Shown here: piece after piece, positions 42,001-45,496 of the stretch
Position numbering within the stretch: the first letter of the stretch is position 1
Layout of the letters: each line of letters begins with the position of its first letter
Origin: Candidatus Omnitrophota bacterium
GTDB lineage: Bacteria; Hinthialibacterota; Hinthialibacteria; Hinthialibacterales; Hinthialibacteraceae
Length of the DNA: 45,496 bases
Assembly: GCA_003598175.1 (NCBI GenBank)
Contig: QZKN01000106.1
Coordinates: forward strand, 1-45,496
Direction: 5' to 3'
The notes under the pieces: generated by a model
Told to the model about the DNA's origin: nothing
Seen by the model: only the letters and a program-made list of their open reading frames with translations
Databases searched by the model: none
Position numbers and translations under genes: made by a program

Positions 42001-42966
42001 AAAAAAAGCAAAGCCGCCGATTCCGTGATGGAAGCCCATGCTGTTGTCAATACCGTTGCCAACGCGAAAAAGCAAACACAACAATTCATGAAGGATCTCC
42101 CGTCATTGTGTAACAATCCGGTTCTTGCATCCGAATTGGCAGGCTATTTTCTGCCGGTCAATATGAGCGTATCCGCCGTCGAAACGGACTTGTCCGAGGG
42201 CAAAATCGAAGCGGCCGTTCAAATTCAAAATCCACTGAAAATTCCGGTTTCCATGCGCGTTCAATTGCTTCTTCCCGAGGGTTGGTCAGCCGCAACTTCC
42301 GACACGGTCTCATTTGACGCTCGTGAAACCGCCGCGCCGGCGCATCGGATAATCTATGCCGTCACGGCGACGACTTCACTTTGGGAACGCCGCTATGATT
42401 TGACGGTTTCTCTTGCCGGAACGTGGGACAATGTTCCGTTTCGCTGCGACCGAATACTATCCGTCGGGCATTCCCTCCTCAAACAGTGGTTGATCATCGG
42501 TCCGTTCGCCAATCAACGCGGAGAAGGTTTTGATCAGATCCATCCTCTTGAAACAAACATTCAACCCAATGAAAGTTATAAGGGACTCAATCAATCGGTG
42601 CAGTGGCAAAAACAGGTCTTTCCAACCGGGTTCGTGGATTTCGATACGGTTTTCTCTCCCAACGATTATGCGGTCGGGTATGCATATGTTGGGGTATACT
42701 CTCCGCGCGAACAGACCGTGCGGTTCGAACTTGGGAGTGCGGATGGCATCAAGATTTTTCATAATTACAAAGAAATTTTTGCGAAGCGGCGGATTCGCGG
42801 CGCTCACCCCGGCGCGGAACAGTTTTATTCGGTTTTATACGAAGGTTGGAACCACATTCTTGTGAAAGTCGCGGAAAATACGGGCAAATGGGGCTTCTAT
42901 TTCGAAATTACGGATCTGCAGGGCCGAACCATTCCCGAACTGGCGTATTCTCTGGAAAAGTTATAA
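39019..42966 (+). CDS. Secreted GH116-like (DUF608) glycoside hydrolase with C-terminal beta-sandwich domains
   Basis: 1315 residues. The start is GTG 39019 (GGGAG four bases upstream) or ATG 39025. A signal peptide ends near LSHCES. The N-terminal domain shows the hallmark SGLPLGGLGTGKIELMADGSFDRFSINNNP of bile-acid beta-glucosidase (GBA2)/GH116 proteins. The (alpha/alpha)6 catalytic part (about 340-760) contains NDEIPDGPSLWFSHASESTTFYTADLWLAALRIGEELG, whose IPDGPS Asp aligns with the GH116 acid/base PDQTYD region. The GH116 nucleophile Glu is not obvious. After an unassigned region and a NEW3/CARDB-like Ig repeat (about 1045-1150), the last 160 residues match the WLIIGPF...VRFELGSADGIKIFHN...WNHILVKV domain common in exported glycosidases. 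Substrate likely a beta-glucoside. Confidence 0.8.
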   Translation: MKMRSLSIIRLPLLFLWLLTGNELSHCESDINQQWKSGLPLGGLGTGKIELMADGSFDRFSINNNPHRQIEQPKGCFAALAVSTNSKTVARKLILKQSDPRGIQSIRFQAAFPFVTADYDDPDLPVSVRLKAFSPLVTGNERDSSIPAAVLIYTVTNESKEQIDVSLSLAWQNWIGVGGTANEMFMPTGECIHEIFEGGGIAGVRYQFKTNPVHPQANNALGDYTLLFNGDKKDQLSFLPMWMEEESPETFWQTFEKSGAFPKTKNKTESLEIAGSNRPSAAVCARRTLPAGQAASFVFVAAWHMPHWITEEERDLGVYYANQWNSSYDAARDVAKRWERLRQDSENWQKPYWDSTLPYWLTARAFNGFASLTSSSIFLKDGTFSALTGDEQWPGNMQSPEELLVAYPLLRQFYPKLLESMLHSFVNKQLATGEAPSAVGNIYSSVSEKEAPGGYLSRPDSTAAFIIMLFDYYLWTGGQETISAWFPHLRSAIYWLMRQDTNNDEIPDGPSLWFSHASESTTFYTADLWLAALRIGEELGGWFGDMQLQSSCRKRRELAQKRTVGQFWTGNFFKSMLKPPSVEEERPSFSLAFPGEWFALSHGWRTLLDEKLIQHHVLTISNRFREMSALSYDDSEPTEYEFNSGESLSGCHEAFYASLLARMGESGNAMSFMKTIGEKPSLFDGNPRPMPLHGSKTNQPSLAGTGAWAFLHSLSGVALDMHRRCLIVGPVIPSASETLKYPFQTPVYSGMLQYRKSPDTGQEECTLIFDSSVTKKDLALQQIAFQTPAHLDSNQVLLRVLLNGNPIAGQDFSREALRVYSFETPLQIRVGDTLTLFLAASQTASILIRPNKQEISNFGARCAIEKLSRSDPGLSFQLINLLRERQIVHLEVEQEEQKENEIYVNGEKLIALSAQMESLPILLQASPIPYADYILLRQAQIACADCVRRLVSESTASNLKSRLWSLQESVDKAVMQDSAIRGIRIDVYPPDSAPKKSKAADSVMEAHAVVNTVANAKKQTQQFMKDLPSLCNNPVLASELAGYFLPVNMSVSAVETDLSEGKIEAAVQIQNPLKIPVSMRVQLLLPEGWSAATSDTVSFDARETAAPAHRIIYAVTATTSLWERRYDLTVSLAGTWDNVPFRCDRILSVGHSLLKQWLIIGPFANQRGEGFDQIHPLETNIQPNESYKGLNQSVQWQKQVFPTGFVDFDTVFSPNDYAVGYAYVGVYSPREQTVRFELGSADGIKIFHNYKEIFAKRRIRGAHPGAEQFYSVLYEGWNHILVKVAENTGKWGFYFEITDLQGRTIPELAYSLEKL

Positions 42967-43210
42967 CGCGATGAGGAACGGAGGAATGGATTGTGGCACT
43001 AGGATAACGTCGAAATTATGATTATACTCGTGCAGCTGATTGGGTGAATCATAATCATCTCAGAAAGGCTTCTGCTGATTTTCTTTCCACTGCGGAGTTC
43101 CAATAAAAATGTGGGAAAGGAAAGTTTAGGGTTTAAAAAATCGAAGAGATGGCTATCCTTCCTAAAGGGTTGGCCGATTTCATCCGAAAGATCTACGAAA
43201 GGGAGTTTAT
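42967..43210. other. Intergenic region with an inverted repeat
   Basis: ATTATGATT (43015-43023) and AATCATAAT (43047-43055) form a 9-bp stem with a 23-base loop, downstream of the GH116-like gene. It has no U-tract, so a terminator role is uncertain. Nothing else is recognisable apart from the ribosome site of the next gene. Confidence 0.35.
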
Positions 43211-43459
43211 ATGGCTTTGAGTGATCAAGTTGTAGACAACGCAGTTGAAGAATATATGGTATTAATGCAGCGTATGGAGTCTCTGGCCGCGGAAGCTCTC
43301 ACGGAAAAAGAGGGCGCCACTCCGGAACGACAAAAAGAACTCGATGAACGAATCGGGGATATTGCGGCTATTCGAGATCAAATGGTTTCAACCGTCAAAC
43401 AAAGCGGAATCAGCAGAGACGTTCTCGAACAGGCGGCAAGACTGCTTAGTATTTTCTAA
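43211..43459 (+). CDS. Small helical protein of unknown function
   Basis: 82 residues, preceded by AAGGGAG six bases before the ATG. The sequence is almost wholly helical and charged (VEEYMVLMQRMESLAAEALTEKEGATPERQKELDERIGDIAAIRDQM), like a short coiled-coil hairpin, and has no membrane segment, Cys or His. A strong terminator follows within 60 bases, so it forms its own small transcription unit. No family recognised. Confidence 0.7.
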   Translation: MALSDQVVDNAVEEYMVLMQRMESLAAEALTEKEGATPERQKELDERIGDIAAIRDQMVSTVKQSGISRDVLEQAARLLSIF

Positions 43460-43482
43460 TATGCCGTAAGAGTATTGTTTTG

Positions 43483-43544
43483 CCGGCGCCCCGCCGGTTT
43501 GATAGGAACACCGCCGCGCCCACCGTGTGAACGGTGGGCTTTTT
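43483..43544 (+). terminator. Rho-independent terminator after the 82-residue gene
   Basis: Two hairpins lie in series: CCGGCG/CGCCGG (43483-43497) and GCCCACCGT/ACGGTGGGC (43518-43539), the second followed by TTTTT (43540-43544). The second is the same stem as in the 36542-36563 repeat, so a mobile-type repeat may have been recruited as terminator. Confidence 0.75.
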
Positions 43545-43572
43545 GACGGAATGAAATTATGCGCGGAATGGC

Positions 43573-45405
43573 TTATTGAATGGACCAATCCGTAATGTTC
43601 GTGACCGTTTCGTTTTCGCCGCAGCCGGCCAGTCGGTCAACGCCCGCTTGACTGCCGATCGTGCGAATCACGGCGTATCGGACGCGGCTGATATAAACAG
43701 GGCCGTTATCATTGAAAACAAAACGCGCCGCTCCCTGCGGCGACACGTTCACGCCGGTAAAGTTCATGTTTTCGATGACCCACGAATACGAACGCCACAA
43801 ACCAGTTCCTTCGATAGTCAAACGTTGTTCCGCCGGAACAAAAGCGAATTTCGTCACGCCCAACGATTCGGTTTGATACACTTCGGGTCCGAACGCCAAG
43901 CCGGCCAGGGCAGGATCGTCAAAGTATTCAATGCAGATTTTAAAACGGGCGTTGGGCTGGCTCGACGGGCCGAAGCGCTCATTCAAAATGGCCCAATTGA
44001 TATAACGGTCAAATGGAGTTGAACCGAGATTGAGCGCCGATCTCACCGCGGTTCGTTTGTCATTCGCCGGGCCGATGCCGTTATCGATAATCCATTCCTG
44101 GTCGCCGCCGCTGCTTCCCAAATCCAAACCGTCTACTACACCCTTGTTAATATCCCATTCCGCGTAGTTGTCATACAAATCCGGATCGAAGTCAGATGCG
44201 TCGGGAATGGGATCTATCCCTTCGTAAATTCCGGAAATGCGGAAAATACCCATTCGATAACGGCTGAGGTAAACAGGCGCGGAAAAATAAAAACGGACGG
44301 CCGCTTGTGTTGGAACGTTGACTCCATTGAGCTTGACCGCATCGACAAACCAAACCCCCTGTCGCCAGCGTCCGCTGCCTTCGAGCACGACTCGCTGATC
44401 TTCGGGGACAAAGCTGATTACGCCACCCGGGCCGGCATACGCTTCCGGACCGAAGGATTCTCCCGCCAGTTGCGGATCGTCGTAATATTCGACGGCGATT
44501 TTCACGCGGGAGGCGGGTTGACTGGTGGGACCGAAATGTTCGTCAAGAATTTCCCAATTCAAATAGATGTCTCGGACGCCGTCCTGGCCGTTATCGAATG
44601 CGGCGCGTGCCGCCTTTCGTTTATCGCCCGCCGGACCGATGTTCTCCGAAATCACCGATTCCTGATCGCCGCCGTTAACTACATATAAATTCACTCCATT
44701 CACGACGCCTTTATTGATATCCCATTCCGCAAGAATGGCGTATCCGTCAGGATCGAATTCGATTTGCGACGCGGGCTGATTGATATCGTCCGGCTCGCCA
44801 AATGTTCCCGCCGGCGCGATGGCAATCGCGCGGATAATCAGATTCACGGATTGTTCAAAGCGCACGGTGCCGCCGTTCACGCCGCCGTATTGGCTGCCCG
44901 GCTGGCCGGGATCCACCTGAAAACCGAACAGGCCATCCGCATTGTCGACGCGAAAGAGCCGCCATTCGAATTGATCGGTCACTCGGTCATAGGAACTGGG
45001 CGAGGTTCGCAATGTGGGCAAGGAACCAATCAGAAATGCGTTATTTCGGACCGATTGCACATCGGCGAAATACTGCACCAATATGTCAACCGCGTAATAA
45101 TCGATCCAAACGAAATTCAGATCGTCCGCAACGTTCAAATAAGCGGCCACCGATTTTTTGGCCGGTTTTCCCGCCACCGTAACGTCTTGAGTGACTTGGT
45201 CCCCGCCCGTTAAAATAACCAGATTGTCCACGACTGTATTGCCACGACCTTCCGGAATGGGAAGAAAACCGCCCGCCGACCAAAAATGGATTTCCTGAGA
45301 AAAATCCGTTTGGGGCGGCCACGCTTCCGTGTCCGGAGTTTGAGTGAAACCCAAATTTCCGATCATGACCATGAAACATGCTAAAACCGCAAAACTTTTC
45401 TTCAT
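43573..45405 (-). CDS. Secreted protein with a duplicated domain of unknown type
   Basis: 610 residues with a perfect ribosome site (AAGGAGG) and a signal peptide (MKKSFAVLACFMVMIGNLGF, cleavage after about residue 21). Two tandem copies of a domain of about 170 residues occupy about 220-400 and 415-585. Each begins (L/Y)AEWDINKGVV(N/D)G, then GGDQE, IGPA(G/N)DKR, DRYINW-type and ILNERFGPSSQP-type strands. Both continue with a (E/C)(Y/I)EYFDDPALAG, FGPEVY, FVPAEQRLTIEGTGLW-type segment and end in PVY(L/I)SR(Y/V)R. The N-terminal part (20-215) is a shorter, divergent relative. The architecture is beta-rich and carbohydrate-binding-like, but no known family was recognised. Secreted or cell-surface role inferred. 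Confidence 0.7.
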   Translation of the reverse strand: MKKSFAVLACFMVMIGNLGFTQTPDTEAWPPQTDFSQEIHFWSAGGFLPIPEGRGNTVVDNLVILTGGDQVTQDVTVAGKPAKKSVAAYLNVADDLNFVWIDYYAVDILVQYFADVQSVRNNAFLIGSLPTLRTSPSSYDRVTDQFEWRLFRVDNADGLFGFQVDPGQPGSQYGGVNGGTVRFEQSVNLIIRAIAIAPAGTFGEPDDINQPASQIEFDPDGYAILAEWDINKGVVNGVNLYVVNGGDQESVISENIGPAGDKRKAARAAFDNGQDGVRDIYLNWEILDEHFGPTSQPASRVKIAVEYYDDPQLAGESFGPEAYAGPGGVISFVPEDQRVVLEGSGRWRQGVWFVDAVKLNGVNVPTQAAVRFYFSAPVYLSRYRMGIFRISGIYEGIDPIPDASDFDPDLYDNYAEWDINKGVVDGLDLGSSGGDQEWIIDNGIGPANDKRTAVRSALNLGSTPFDRYINWAILNERFGPSSQPNARFKICIEYFDDPALAGLAFGPEVYQTESLGVTKFAFVPAEQRLTIEGTGLWRSYSWVIENMNFTGVNVSPQGAARFVFNDNGPVYISRVRYAVIRTIGSQAGVDRLAGCGENETVTNITDWSIQ

Positions 45406-45445
45406 AATCTTTCCTCCTTAATCATGAATGATTATCGCAACCTCA

Positions 45446-45474
45446 TATATAACAAATTTGCGTGGAAAAGTCGA
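45446..45474 (-). promoter_or_regulatory. Possible promoter of the duplicated-domain gene
   Basis: Minus strand: -35 TCGACT (45469-45474), 17-bp spacer and -10 TATATA (45446-45451), about 40 bases upstream of the ATG at 45405. Both hexamers match only four of six consensus bases. Confidence 0.3.
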
Positions 45475-45496
45475 GGAGATTGTAATAAATACATCG

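Overview
This window looks like a chromosomal segment of an uncultured, Gram-negative-type bacterium. It holds many signal peptides, lipoproteins and two twin-arginine leaders, together with an RlpA homologue, a GspG-like domain protein, a gingipain-type C25 peptidase, a secreted pectate-lyase-fold protein, a GH116-type glycosidase and a Tat-exported Gfo/Idh/MocA protein. That content resembles candidate phyla around Planctomycetota, Poribacteria, Sumerlaeota or Hydrogenedentota. No rRNA or other firm taxonomic marker is present, so the placement is an impression. The standard genetic code is used. No insertion sequence, prophage or CRISPR array was seen.

Layout. 1-470: hairpin-rich repeats and tRNA-Cys with its promoter. 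0.5-3 kb: secreted beta-helix protein, STAS-like protein, small membrane protein and ribosomal protein L31. 3-5.5 kb: two coupled cytochrome-bd-like subunits, one carrying a c-type heme domain. 5.5-9.4 kb: two large polytopic membrane proteins that may be GT-C glycosyltransferases. 9.4-11 kb: a promoter overlapped by a palindrome, a 31-residue small ORF and a B12-binding radical SAM enzyme. 11-17 kb, minus strand: a thioredoxin-fold protein with an in-frame TGA at the catalytic cysteine (a likely selenoprotein), a WecG/TagA glycosyltransferase, a PPC-domain secreted protein and an M24 peptidase. 16.85-17.2 kb: a second cluster of modular hairpin repeats.

17.2-20.4 kb: a glycyl-radical enzyme and its activase. 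The enzyme closely resembles trans-4-hydroxy-L-proline dehydratase but has an in-frame TAA. 21.3-29.3 kb: a tightly coupled operon of a DUF2062 protein, two SPFH proteins, a cation/calcium exchanger, an ABC ATPase, a fused GldF-GldG-type protein and a DUF4340 protein; five successive junctions overlap by ATGA. 29.4-38.1 kb: a Tat-exported fucose-isomerase-fold protein, a giant C25 peptidase with CARDB domains, a small acidic protein, RlpA, a GspG-domain lipoprotein and a Gfo/Idh/MocA protein. 38.3-38.8 kb: a toxin-antitoxin pair whose toxin has an in-frame TGA. 39-45.4 kb: a 1315-residue GH116-like secreted protein, an 82-residue orphan and a secreted protein with a duplicated novel domain.

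The strongest novelty candidates are the UPAC selenoprotein, the SPFH/exchanger/Gld-type ABC operon, the modular header-plus-hairpin repeats, the split bd-like oxidase, and the palindrome-controlled small ORF ahead of the radical SAM gene. All functional calls come from reading motifs by eye; no database search was run.
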